This document shows, in pieces, positions 15,401 to 22,085 of a stretch of 27,502 nt of DNA. The stretch's first letter is position 1; every line of letters starts with the position of its first letter. Source of the DNA: SG8-30 sp037443885 (GTDB lineage Bacteria > Pseudomonadota > Gammaproteobacteria > Steroidobacterales > Steroidobacteraceae); contig JBBINN010000013.1 of assembly GCA_037443885.1 (NCBI GenBank), forward strand, positions 1 through 27,502. The letters run 5' to 3'. The translations under genes and the position numbers were made by a program. A model generated the notes under the pieces. The model searched no databases. It saw only the letters and a list, made by a program, of their open reading frames with translations, and was not told the DNA's origin.

Positions 15401-17455
15401 TCAGGTCAGCCAGCTGATCACGCCGATGAAGATGAACACGGCCAGCGCCAGGCCGATGATGTAGGCGGTCAGCCCGAACACGTAGGCGCGGATGATCTGG
15501 CCCTTGTCAGGCGGCGGCACGAGCATGCTCTCGAGCCTGCCTTCCTTCACGGCGCGCTCGTACTCGAGCGGCCGGTCCTCCTTGAACTTCTCCAGCGGCA
15601 TGCGGCCCGTGAAGATCACCGGATCCATCGGGAACGCGTCCGGCCGCAGGTGCGTGTGGAAGAAGTGGAACAGGAAGATGAAGCCCGTTGCGAGCAGGGC
15701 CTCGTCGCTGTGCACCACGTAGGCGGCGTTCAGCGTCCAGCCCGGCAGGAACTGGGTGAAGAAGGTCGGGAACCACAGCATCAGCCCCGAGATGCCGATG
15801 ATGGCCACGCCCCAGAACACCGCCAGGTAGTCGAACTTCTCCCAGTAGGCCCAGCGGTCCAGCTGCGGCTTCGGGCCCAGGTACAGGAAGTACTTGATGT
15901 TGCCCACGAAGTCCTGGACGTCCTTCATGTTCGGCACCATCGACTTCGGGCCCCAGAAGTAGCCGCGCTCTTTCCTGAAGATGATGTCGTACAGCACCAT
16001 CAGGATGTGGACGGCGAAGTAGCCGAAGGTCAGCGCGCCGGCAACGCGGTGCAGCCAGCCGGCCATGTCCGCGCCGCCGAGCAGGTCGACGATCGGCTTC
16101 GACCAGGTGGTCTCGGGGAACTTGAGCGGCAGGCCCGTCGCGGCCAGCACCAGGAAGGTCAGGATGATGGTGACGTGGATCGCCATCTGGCCGCCGGTGA
16201 AGCGGCGCACGTGCGGCCCGTCGCTGTGGTGCGGCGCCTTGAACTCGCCGCGCAGCTTGCCGACGAGCGCGCGCTGCAGCCACAGCAGGTCGTGCACGCC
16301 GAAGAAGCCGAACACGCCGAGCAGCAGGATGACCATGAACACGAACACGACGTAGACGCGGAAATCGTCGTTGGGGTCGGTCGGGTCGTTGTGCGGGTTG
16401 TAGCTCAGGAACGCCGGCGTGATCCGGCCCTCGTGGCAGGTGCCGCACATCGCGCCGAGGTTGTCCGGGTGAATGGACGAGCGCGGATCCGAGGCCGGCA
16501 GGTTCTGGTGCGGCGTGTGGCAGTCGGCGCAGGTGGCCGAGCGCTCGTGGCCGATGAGCGTCGCCTTGCCGTGGAAGTTGTCGCGGAAGGTCTTGCTCTG
16601 CTTCTCGTGGCAGTTTCCGCACTCCGCGACCATCATTTCGCGGGCCGCCTGCTGCTTGGGATCCACCACGTCGTGGGCGTCGTGGCAGTCCGTGCACAGC
16701 GCGGTCGGCTTGCCCTCCTTCCACAGCGCGCCGTGCGTGCTTTCGTCACGCCACTGGTTCAGCACGAACTCGTGGCAGTCGCCGCACATCTGCGGGCTCC
16801 GCTGCGGCGACGTGCGTGACTCGGGGTTCTTCGCGGGGAGGATGTCGTGGCCGCCGTGGCAGTCGGTGCAGGACGGCGAGTTGTTGAGGCCCTTGGCCAG
16901 GCGCGCCTTGGCGTGCGAGCTGTGGAGGTAGCCCTCCATCATGTCGCCGTGGCACTGGCCGCAGGTGTACATCTGGTTGACCGGCGACAGCGGCGCCTCG
17001 AGGCCCGGGCGGCGCGGCAGGGTGTGGACGTTGCCGTGGCACTTGCCGCAGTTGCCCGCGTCCTCGTCGAGGTGGGCCTCGGTCGCGTGCGCGCTCTGCT
17101 GGAAGACCGCGATCTCCTCCTCGTGGCACTCCACGCAGGCCTCGACCGTGACCTTGCCCAGCTGCTTGACCTGCCGCGGATGCCGGACGCCGACGGCGCC
17201 GGTGTGGCAGGTGACGCAGGCTACCCTGCGGTGCTTGGAGGCGGCGAACTCCGCTTCGTGGACCGGCGTGAGCTTGCGCTCCTTTTCGTCCACCAGGGTG
17301 TCGTCGTCGTGGCAGGACAGGCAGCGGTCGTTCGGGATCGCCGGCTCGGCCTGCTGGGCGGCGGCCGGGCCGATCCAGGCGAGCGACAACAGGACGGCGG
17401 CCAGGCCGGTCCCGAGGACGAGGCCCGAGGGGCGGAGCAGGTTGGGCAGGTTCAC
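15401..17455 (-). CDS. 11-heme cytochrome c fused to b-type membrane domain (CbcL-like)
   Basis: A 684-residue protein with a signal peptide (LVLGTGLAAVLLSLAWIGPAAA). A periplasmic region follows with eleven CxxCH motifs between about residues 45 and 341 (CLSCH, CVTCH, CVECH, CGKCH, CGQCH, CTDCH, CGDCH, CTDCH, CGNCH, CADCH, CGTCH). The C-terminal half (about 365-684) has five to six helices with heme-b-type histidines (LTFLVLAATG with its preceding His, GWLHRVAGALTFGYFAVH, FLFHFFHTH), like the gamma subunits of formate dehydrogenase/hydrogenase. This fusion is the architecture of CbcL, a Geobacter quinone oxidase for low-potential acceptors (nine hemes there, as I recall). GTG 17455, preceded by AGGGA at 7 nt, is preferred to the GTG at 17482, which has no ribosome site. 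It follows the thioredoxin-CcdA gene and precedes the ImcH-like gene. The terminal acceptor is unknown. Confidence 0.9.
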   Translation of the reverse strand: MNLPNLLRPSGLVLGTGLAAVLLSLAWIGPAAAQQAEPAIPNDRCLSCHDDDTLVDEKERKLTPVHEAEFAASKHRRVACVTCHTGAVGVRHPRQVKQLGKVTVEACVECHEEEIAVFQQSAHATEAHLDEDAGNCGKCHGNVHTLPRRPGLEAPLSPVNQMYTCGQCHGDMMEGYLHSSHAKARLAKGLNNSPSCTDCHGGHDILPAKNPESRTSPQRSPQMCGDCHEFVLNQWRDESTHGALWKEGKPTALCTDCHDAHDVVDPKQQAAREMMVAECGNCHEKQSKTFRDNFHGKATLIGHERSATCADCHTPHQNLPASDPRSSIHPDNLGAMCGTCHEGRITPAFLSYNPHNDPTDPNDDFRVYVVFVFMVILLLGVFGFFGVHDLLWLQRALVGKLRGEFKAPHHSDGPHVRRFTGGQMAIHVTIILTFLVLAATGLPLKFPETTWSKPIVDLLGGADMAGWLHRVAGALTFGYFAVHILMVLYDIIFRKERGYFWGPKSMVPNMKDVQDFVGNIKYFLYLGPKPQLDRWAYWEKFDYLAVFWGVAIIGISGLMLWFPTFFTQFLPGWTLNAAYVVHSDEALLATGFIFLFHFFHTHLRPDAFPMDPVIFTGRMPLEKFKEDRPLEYERAVKEGRLESMLVPPPDKGQIIRAYVFGLTAYIIGLALAVFIFIGVISWLT

Positions 17456-17519
17456 GACGGTTTCCCTGTACGGGGCGGCCACGGGCCAGATCAGCGTCGG
17501 GCCTCGGGACGCACGGGAG

Positions 17520-17543
17520 CTTTTTACAGGCCCGGCGCGGGCC
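17520..17543 (-). promoter_or_regulatory. Hairpin and possible -10 before the 11-heme gene
   Basis: In the 91-bp gap, GGCCCG (17529-17534) pairs with CGGGCC (17538-17543) around a 3-nt loop. On the minus strand it is followed by TGTAAAAAGC, which holds a possible -10 (TAAAAA) rather than a T-tract. Either an internal promoter or nothing; no -35 is convincing. Confidence 0.25.
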
Positions 17544-17546
17544 CGA

Positions 17547-18854
17547 TCATCGTGGGATTACCGTACCCCGCTTTCCGGAAAACCGGACCACCGCCACGGA
17601 AACCGCGACGGCGACCGCCAGGATGCCGACCGCGGCGAGCGCGTTGGTCAGGAGCTGCGGCGCGGCCAGCAGGACGACGCCGAACCCGGTCATCATGAGC
17701 CCCGAGACGAGCTTCAGGATCCGGCCCTCGTCCTCGGTCAGCTTGCGCGCGCCCATGGTGCGCACGAACAGCGCCACGATGATCATCAGGGGAATGACGT
17801 AGATGACGTTGTACGCCGCGAGCCAGGCGTAGTACTGCCAGGTGGGCAGCTGGGCCAGCGTGAGGGCGCGCGTGTACACCATCGGGAAGCCTGCCGTGCA
17901 GAGCAGCTCGTAGGAGTTCGCGGCGATGGCGAGCAGGATCGTGCTGGCGAGCATGGGACCGAGGCTGCCGGTCGCGACGATGCCGCGCATGCGCGCGAAC
18001 AGGCCGGGCTTGGCGGTATCCGGGATCGACAGGCTCACGCCCTGCTTGAACCAGAAGTAGTCCTTGACGTTGATCGCGCCCATCAGCAGCGCGACGAGGC
18101 CGGCGGCGATGGTCACCATGCGCAGCTCGCCGAGCAGCAGGAACATGTTGAGCCAGGCGGCCATGAACACGAAGTAGATGAGGCCCGAGAACAGCACGAA
18201 GGTGCCGCCCACGATCAGCATCCGGCTGCGGTCCTTGGCGTGCACCAGCATGCTGAGCAGGAACAGCAGCACGAAGAAGGCGCAGGGGTTGAAGGCGTCC
18301 ACGCCGGCCAGGACCAGCGTCAGCACGGGCAGCGAGAGGCTGCGGGCATCCACGCTGCCCATGAGCGGCAGGTGCACCACCGAGCCCGCCTCCAGCGGCG
18401 TCCCCAGGGCCGGGGAGGCCGCGATGTCGGCCGCGGGCTCGCCGGCGGCGCGCCGCTCCCGGCAGCTCGTCAACGCCCGCTCGAGCTCGGCCCCGGTCGT
18501 GGCGGCCGAGTCGAATCCGATCATGACTTCACGGCAGAAGATGAAGCCGGGCACGGACAGCGCCTCGACGCCGAGCGACTTTGCGGTGTTGAAGTAGAAG
18601 CGCGCGTTGTCGCGATCGTCGCGGACCGAGTATTTGCGCAGCTCGAGCCACGGCAGGCGGCTCTGCAGTTCCTCGAGGAACGGCGCGGCGGCCTGGCAGT
18701 GCGGGCAGGTGGGCGAGTAGAAATAGTAGAGGTGAACGAGCGGGCCGCCGTCGGCAGCGCGGCCGAACCAGAAGTCGTCGCGTGATGCATCCTGGGCCGC
18801 CAGTGCCGCGGGGGAAGAAAGGATCAGGAGGGCGAGGAGGCTGAGCAGTCGCAT
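17547..18854 (-). CDS. Thioredoxin domain fused to CcdA/DsbD-like membrane domain
   Basis: A 435-residue protein likely to carry reducing power across the inner membrane. After a signal peptide (LLSLLALLILSSPAALAA) comes a periplasmic thioredoxin-fold domain (about 35-130) with active site CPHC (50-53) and a cis-Pro-like SVPGF. From about residue 172 there are about eight membrane helices with one Cys in each of two helices, FNPCAFF (Cys191) and ELLCTAGFP (Cys319). This is the two-cysteine logic of CcdA/DsbD, which takes electrons from cytosolic thioredoxin. In DsbD the thioredoxin domain is C-terminal; here it is N-terminal. It is followed by genes encoding 17 heme motifs, so the likely job is keeping apocytochrome cysteines reduced. 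A good promoter is visible just upstream. Another reductase role cannot be excluded. Confidence 0.82.
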   Translation of the reverse strand: MRLLSLLALLILSSPAALAAQDASRDDFWFGRAADGGPLVHLYYFYSPTCPHCQAAAPFLEELQSRLPWLELRKYSVRDDRDNARFYFNTAKSLGVEALSVPGFIFCREVMIGFDSAATTGAELERALTSCRERRAAGEPAADIAASPALGTPLEAGSVVHLPLMGSVDARSLSLPVLTLVLAGVDAFNPCAFFVLLFLLSMLVHAKDRSRMLIVGGTFVLFSGLIYFVFMAAWLNMFLLLGELRMVTIAAGLVALLMGAINVKDYFWFKQGVSLSIPDTAKPGLFARMRGIVATGSLGPMLASTILLAIAANSYELLCTAGFPMVYTRALTLAQLPTWQYYAWLAAYNVIYVIPLMIIVALFVRTMGARKLTEDEGRILKLVSGLMMTGFGVVLLAAPQLLTNALAAVGILAVAVAVSVAVVRFSGKRGTVIPR

Positions 18855-18882
18855 CCGGTTTCCAGGGGAGGGCGGGAAATTG

Positions 18883-18914
18883 CCGGGCAGGCTAGCGGCC
18901 GCAGGCCTGCCCGG
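18883..18914 (-). other. Leader stem-loop of the thioredoxin-CcdA transcript
   Basis: CCGGGCAGGC (18883-18892) pairs perfectly with GCCTGCCCGG (18905-18914) around a 12-nt loop containing GCGGCCGC. It would form almost at the 5' end of a transcript from the promoter at 18924-18953, a position that can protect mRNA from decay. It could also be a weak terminator for the zinc-ribbon gene. Confidence 0.5.
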
Positions 18915-18923
18915 GCGTCGTTG

Positions 18924-18953
18924 ATTCTACGGAGTGGCGCGCGCGCGGGTCAG
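18924..18953 (-). promoter_or_regulatory. Promoter of the thioredoxin-CcdA/cytochrome genes
   Basis: On the minus strand CTGACC (18953-18948), an 18-bp spacer and TAGAAT (18929-18924) form a good sigma-70-type promoter. The -35 overlaps the stop codon of the zinc-ribbon gene. It would give a leader of about 62 nt and could drive all three redox genes. Confidence 0.5.
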
Positions 18954-19291
18954 TCCCGAGTCCTGAACAGCTCCAGCGAGACATCGAGCGCCAGCGTCTC
19001 CCCCGCTTCCAGCGCACCCACGCCGACCACCTTGCGGGCGATCTCCTCGCCGCGGGCGTTGCGCAGCGCCACCACGACGCTGTACTCGCGGGTCGGCTCC
19101 CCCGCTGGATGGGCGAAGCTGCCCTCGACCCTGAACGCCACCTCCCCCGGCGCCGCTTCGGCCCCGGCGCCCGCCACGCCGAAGCGCAGGTGGTGGCGGC
19201 ACGCCGGGCACACCGGTGCGCTCTCGAGGATGGTCGCCTTGCAGTGCGGGCAGGTCCGGGTCCTGCCGGCCGTGCCCGTGCGGCCTTTCAT
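18950..19291 (-). CDS. Small zinc-ribbon protein with FxLYD-like domain
   Basis: A 113-residue protein. An N-terminal zinc ribbon has two Cys pairs, CPHC (14-17) and CPAC (28-31). It is followed by an immunoglobulin-like beta domain (about 48-110) with EYSVVVALRNARGEEIARKVVG and LEAGETLALDVSLELF, reminiscent of the FxLYD family. No signal peptide is seen; the ribbon suggests a cytosolic location. The gene follows bactofilin with a 20-bp gap, so the two are probably co-transcribed. Its stop overlaps the -35 of the next promoter. The function is unknown; a scaffold or adaptor role next to bactofilin is possible but unproven. Confidence 0.75.
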   Translation of the reverse strand: MKGRTGTAGRTRTCPHCKATILESAPVCPACRHHLRFGVAGAGAEAAPGEVAFRVEGSFAHPAGEPTREYSVVVALRNARGEEIARKVVGVGALEAGETLALDVSLELFRTRD

Positions 19292-19311
19292 CGCCGGGGA
19301 GTGGGCACGGC

Positions 19312-19770
19312 CTAGGGCTTGGGCGCGCCGCCCTCACCCCAGCCGAACTCGACCCGCCCGCGCATGCGCGAGCCGGCGGCCACGGTCAGCGAGGCGGCAA
19401 CGACGTCGCCGTTGATGATGCCCGTCTGCTGCAGCTCGACCCGGCTCGCGCCGGTGATGTTGCCCTCCAGCTCGCCACCCACGACCACGGAGCCGGCCTT
19501 GACGGAGCCGGCGAGGTGGGCGCCCGGCTCGATCGTGAGGGTGCCGTCCACGTTGACGTCGCCCTTGAACCGGCCGGCGAGGCGCACGTGGCCCGAGCCC
19601 TCGATCTTGCCCTCGAAGGTGAGGCCCGCGGCGAAGACGGACTCCTTCAGTTCCGCGCGCTGGCGCGAAGCCGGGGCCTCCGGCGCGGGCGCTGGCGCGG
19701 GCGTGGCCTCGCGGATCGGGGTCACGGGCGTCACGGGGTCCTTGGAACCGGCGTCTTTCCAGATGGCCAT
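19312..19770 (-). CDS. Bactofilin family cytoskeletal protein
   Basis: A 152-residue bactofilin (DUF583), a protein that self-assembles into nucleotide-free filaments built of a right-handed beta-helix. After a Pro/Ala-rich disordered N-terminus (about 1-45), the helix domain shows regular short repeats: GLTFEGKIEGSGHVRLAGRFKGD, VNVDGTLTIEPGAHLAGSV, KAGSVVVGGELEGNI, and TGIINGDVVAASLTVAAGSRMRG split over the rungs. The length is typical. ATG 19770 is preceded by CAGGAG at 6 nt, while the longer frame to 19920 lacks a match. The basic-proline termini common in bactofilins are reduced. Filaments may organise a membrane-bound process; the neighbouring zinc-ribbon gene is a candidate partner. Confidence 0.9.
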   Translation of the reverse strand: MAIWKDAGSKDPVTPVTPIREATPAPAPAPEAPASRQRAELKESVFAAGLTFEGKIEGSGHVRLAGRFKGDVNVDGTLTIEPGAHLAGSVKAGSVVVGGELEGNITGASRVELQQTGIINGDVVAASLTVAAGSRMRGRVEFGWGEGGAPKP

Positions 19771-19876
19771 GGGCTGCTCCTGTGCAGGGACTCGGGACAA
19801 GATAGCCCCGGAAGGTTGCGTTGGCGAGAAGCCGCTGGCGCGCCCCGGCTGTCGGCGGCGGGCGACAGCGGCCTTC

Positions 19877-20707
19877 TCAGCGGCCGCGGAACTCCGGGGC
19901 ACGGCGCTCCAGGAAGGCACGGACGGCCTCCTCGAGGTCGCCGGAATGCAGGAAGGCGGCGTTCCACAGGGCTACGTAGTCGAGTCCCTCGTTGACCTGT
20001 GCGCGCGCCGCGGCATTCATCACGTGCTTGGCGCCGCGCGTCGCGAGCGGCGAGAGCGCGGCCACCTCGGCTGCCAGGACTCGCGCGCGGGTCAGCAGCG
20101 CCTCGGCATCCGGCAGCAGCTCGGTTACGAGCCCGACCTCGTGGGCGCGGCGCGCGTCGATGTCCCGGCCCGTCAGCACGAGGTCGCGCGTGACGCCCTC
20201 GCCGACGATGCGCGGCAGACGCTGCAGCACGCCCACGTCGGCGACCATCGCAATGCGCGTCTCGCGCACGGAGAAGGTGGCGCAGGCGCTGGCGAGACGG
20301 ATGTCGCAGGCGGTGATGAGGTCCACGCCGGCGCCGAGGCAGGCGCCGTGGACGGCCGCGATGACCGGCTTGGTGGCCTGCGCCAGGCAGCTCGCCGTGT
20401 GCTGATAACGACGGATGTCGTCGTACAGCGCGCGGCGCTTCGCGGCGGGCGTCTCGCCCTTGCCCGAGATCGAACCGCCGCCGGCGAGGGCCGGGGCGTG
20501 GTCGGCGAGGTCGATGCCGGCGCAGAAGGCCTTGCCGCGCCCGGCGAGCAGGATGGCGCGCACCGACTCGTCCGTCTCGAGCTCGGCCACCGCCGCCGGG
20601 ATGTCGTCCCAGAGCGGACGGTCGAGCGCGTTGAGCTTGGCTGGCCGGTTGAGCCAGAGGGTGCCGACGGCGCCGTCGCGCTCGATCTCGAGGCTGGGCC
20701 AGCCCAT
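19877..20707 (-). CDS. Crotonase; probable delta3,5-delta2,4-dienoyl-CoA isomerase
   Basis: A 276-residue enoyl-CoA hydratase/isomerase superfamily enzyme. The oxyanion-hole segments AFCAGIDL and GACLGAGVDL are clear. Three acidic residues characteristic of mammalian dienoyl-CoA isomerase (ECH1) are all in place: Asp129 in GAGVDL, Glu149 in SVRETR and Asp157 in VADVGVLQRLP. A hydratase would carry two catalytic Glu instead. The reaction would move double bonds during beta-oxidation of unsaturated fatty acids with odd-numbered double bonds. The gene follows the desaturase with a 36-bp gap, which fits unsaturated-lipid turnover. The start is ATG 20707. I am sure of the superfamily and fairly sure of the subgroup. 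Confidence 0.9.
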   Translation of the reverse strand: MGWPSLEIERDGAVGTLWLNRPAKLNALDRPLWDDIPAAVAELETDESVRAILLAGRGKAFCAGIDLADHAPALAGGGSISGKGETPAAKRRALYDDIRRYQHTASCLAQATKPVIAAVHGACLGAGVDLITACDIRLASACATFSVRETRIAMVADVGVLQRLPRIVGEGVTRDLVLTGRDIDARRAHEVGLVTELLPDAEALLTRARVLAAEVAALSPLATRGAKHVMNAAARAQVNEGLDYVALWNAAFLHSGDLEEAVRAFLERRAPEFRGR

Positions 20708-20743
20708 GCGCGACTCCCCGTGGCCGGAGCGGGACCGGCCGCC

Positions 20744-21928
20744 TTACGCGGGCTGCGGCTGCAGCTGGCGCTGCAGCTGCGCGGTCAGCAGCCGCATGCG
20801 GCGGCGCTGCATGCGCAGGCGGTAGACGATCTCGCGCACGTGGGTGCGGAAGCTCGCCTCCTCCCAGCGCTGGGCCAGCTGCTGGCGCTTGGCGCCATAC
20901 CACTGGTCGCGCAGCTTGCCCCAGTCGGCGAGCGTCGCCCGGAAGGATTCGTACTCCTGGGCGAGGCGCTCGCGCAGGGCGTCGAGCTGCGGCATCGGGC
21001 GCTGCGCGCCCTGCTCGAGCGCCGCCTGCGCGCGCTTGAACTGCATCGCGAGGCGGGCGCGCTCGATGGTGACGTCGGGCACGCGCTGCAGCTTGCCGGC
21101 GAGCTTCATGCCGGCGAGCGTCGCGATGAGCCACTTGGTCGGGTCCCACTGCCACCAGCGCACCGCGTTGCGGTAGTCGCGGTCGAAGATGTGGTGGAAG
21201 TTGTGGTAGCCCTCGCCGTAGGTGAGGAAGGCCAGCACCGGGTTGTCGCGCGCCGTGTTGTTGTCGTTGTAGGGCTGCGTGCCCCAGATGTGGGCGAGCG
21301 AGTTGATGAAGAACGTGAAGTGGTGGTTCAGCACGAGGCGCAGCACGCCCGCGAGCAGGAACACGCCCCACGGGTCGCCGGCCAGCCAGCCCATGAGCAG
21401 CGGCAGGCCGATGTTGGTGGCGAGCACGATCGGCAGGTAGAAGCGGTGCTGGAACTTGACGATCGGGTCGGCCTGCAGGTCCTTGCCGTTGCTGAAGTCG
21501 TTCCGGCCCGTCTTCCAGTAGCGGAGCATCCAGCCGATGTGGGAGAACCAGAAGCCGCGCTTCGCCGAGTAGGGGTCGCCGTCGTTCTGGTCCACGAAGC
21601 GGTGGTGGCGGCGGTGGTCGGTCGCCCAGATCAGGATGCTGTTCTGCAGCGCCATGGCGCCGAAGATCATGAACACGAGCCGCACCGACCAGTGCGCCTC
21701 ATAGGCGCGGTGCGCCCACAGGCGGTGGTAGCCAGCGGTGATCGAGAAGCCGTTGGCGGCGAGGAACACGAAGAACCAGATCCAGGCCGCGGCGCTGAAG
21801 CCGTGGGTGAACCCGTACCAGGGGACGACCGTGATCGCGCCGAGGAAAGTGAGTGAGAAGAGGATCGTGGTCACCCAGTTGATGGGCGGCTTCTCCTCGG
21901 CGGTCGTGTCGACGGTCGTCTCGGTCAT
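20744..21928 (-). CDS. Acyl-CoA/acyl-lipid fatty acid desaturase
   Basis: A 394-residue membrane di-iron desaturase that would put a cis double bond (probably delta-9) into a fatty acyl chain. The three histidine boxes are intact: HRLWAH (68-73), HRRHH (105-109) and HNFHH (242-246), with an extra LNHHF helix. Four or more membrane segments surround them. A C-terminal tail from about residue 270, rich in Arg, Gln, Leu and Ala, is predicted to be helical or coiled-coil; such tails occur in gammaproteobacterial DesB/DesC-type enzymes. ATG 21928 is chosen because the longer frame would need a TTG. A small perfect palindrome stands 20 nt before the start and is a candidate operator for a DesT/FabR-like repressor, none of which is encoded here. 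Confidence 0.92.
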   Translation of the reverse strand: MTETTVDTTAEEKPPINWVTTILFSLTFLGAITVVPWYGFTHGFSAAAWIWFFVFLAANGFSITAGYHRLWAHRAYEAHWSVRLVFMIFGAMALQNSILIWATDHRRHHRFVDQNDGDPYSAKRGFWFSHIGWMLRYWKTGRNDFSNGKDLQADPIVKFQHRFYLPIVLATNIGLPLLMGWLAGDPWGVFLLAGVLRLVLNHHFTFFINSLAHIWGTQPYNDNNTARDNPVLAFLTYGEGYHNFHHIFDRDYRNAVRWWQWDPTKWLIATLAGMKLAGKLQRVPDVTIERARLAMQFKRAQAALEQGAQRPMPQLDALRERLAQEYESFRATLADWGKLRDQWYGAKRQQLAQRWEEASFRTHVREIVYRLRMQRRRMRLLTAQLQRQLQPQPA

Positions 21929-21947
21929 CGTTCCTGCGCCTGCGAGT

Positions 21948-21961
21948 GGAACAAAAGTTCC
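21948..21961. promoter_or_regulatory. Palindromic candidate operator before the desaturase
   Basis: GGAAC-AAAA-GTTCC is a perfect inverted repeat 20 nt upstream of the desaturase ATG, beside the minus-strand hexamer CAGAAT (21968 region). Desaturase genes are often controlled by TetR-type repressors (FabR, DesT) that bind palindromes with GAAC-like half-sites. It also matches the GAAC-N4-GTTC pattern of Gram-positive LexA, which is unlikely here. Confidence 0.45.
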
Positions 21962-22037
21962 GGTATTCTGACCCAAGCCGCCGCGCCGTGGGCGGCAATT
22001 GCGTCACGGAAAATACTTACGTCGGATCAAGGGCTTG

Positions 22038-22057
22038 GGCCCGCGGTGGCGCGGGCC
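22038..22057 (-). terminator. Hairpin after the S41 protease gene
   Basis: GGCCCGCG-GTGG-CGCGGGCC, a perfect 8-bp GC stem, lies 28 bp past the protease stop on the minus strand. It is followed by CAAGCCCTTGATCC rather than a T-tract, so termination is likely weak or Rho-assisted. The remaining 21962-22085 sequence holds nothing else I can support. Confidence 0.4.
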
Positions 22058-22085
22058 TAGGCGTCGAGAAAAGCCAGCAGCCGCC

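Noticed and set aside
19319..21856. 845-codon plus-strand open frame opposite bactofilin, crotonase and desaturase
   Set aside because: Low-complexity translation and perfect antisense placement over three well-supported genes.
21948..21961. LexA box reading of the GGAAC/GTTCC palindrome
   Set aside because: The GAAC-N4-GTTC LexA site belongs to Gram-positive bacteria; a desaturase is not a damage-response gene.
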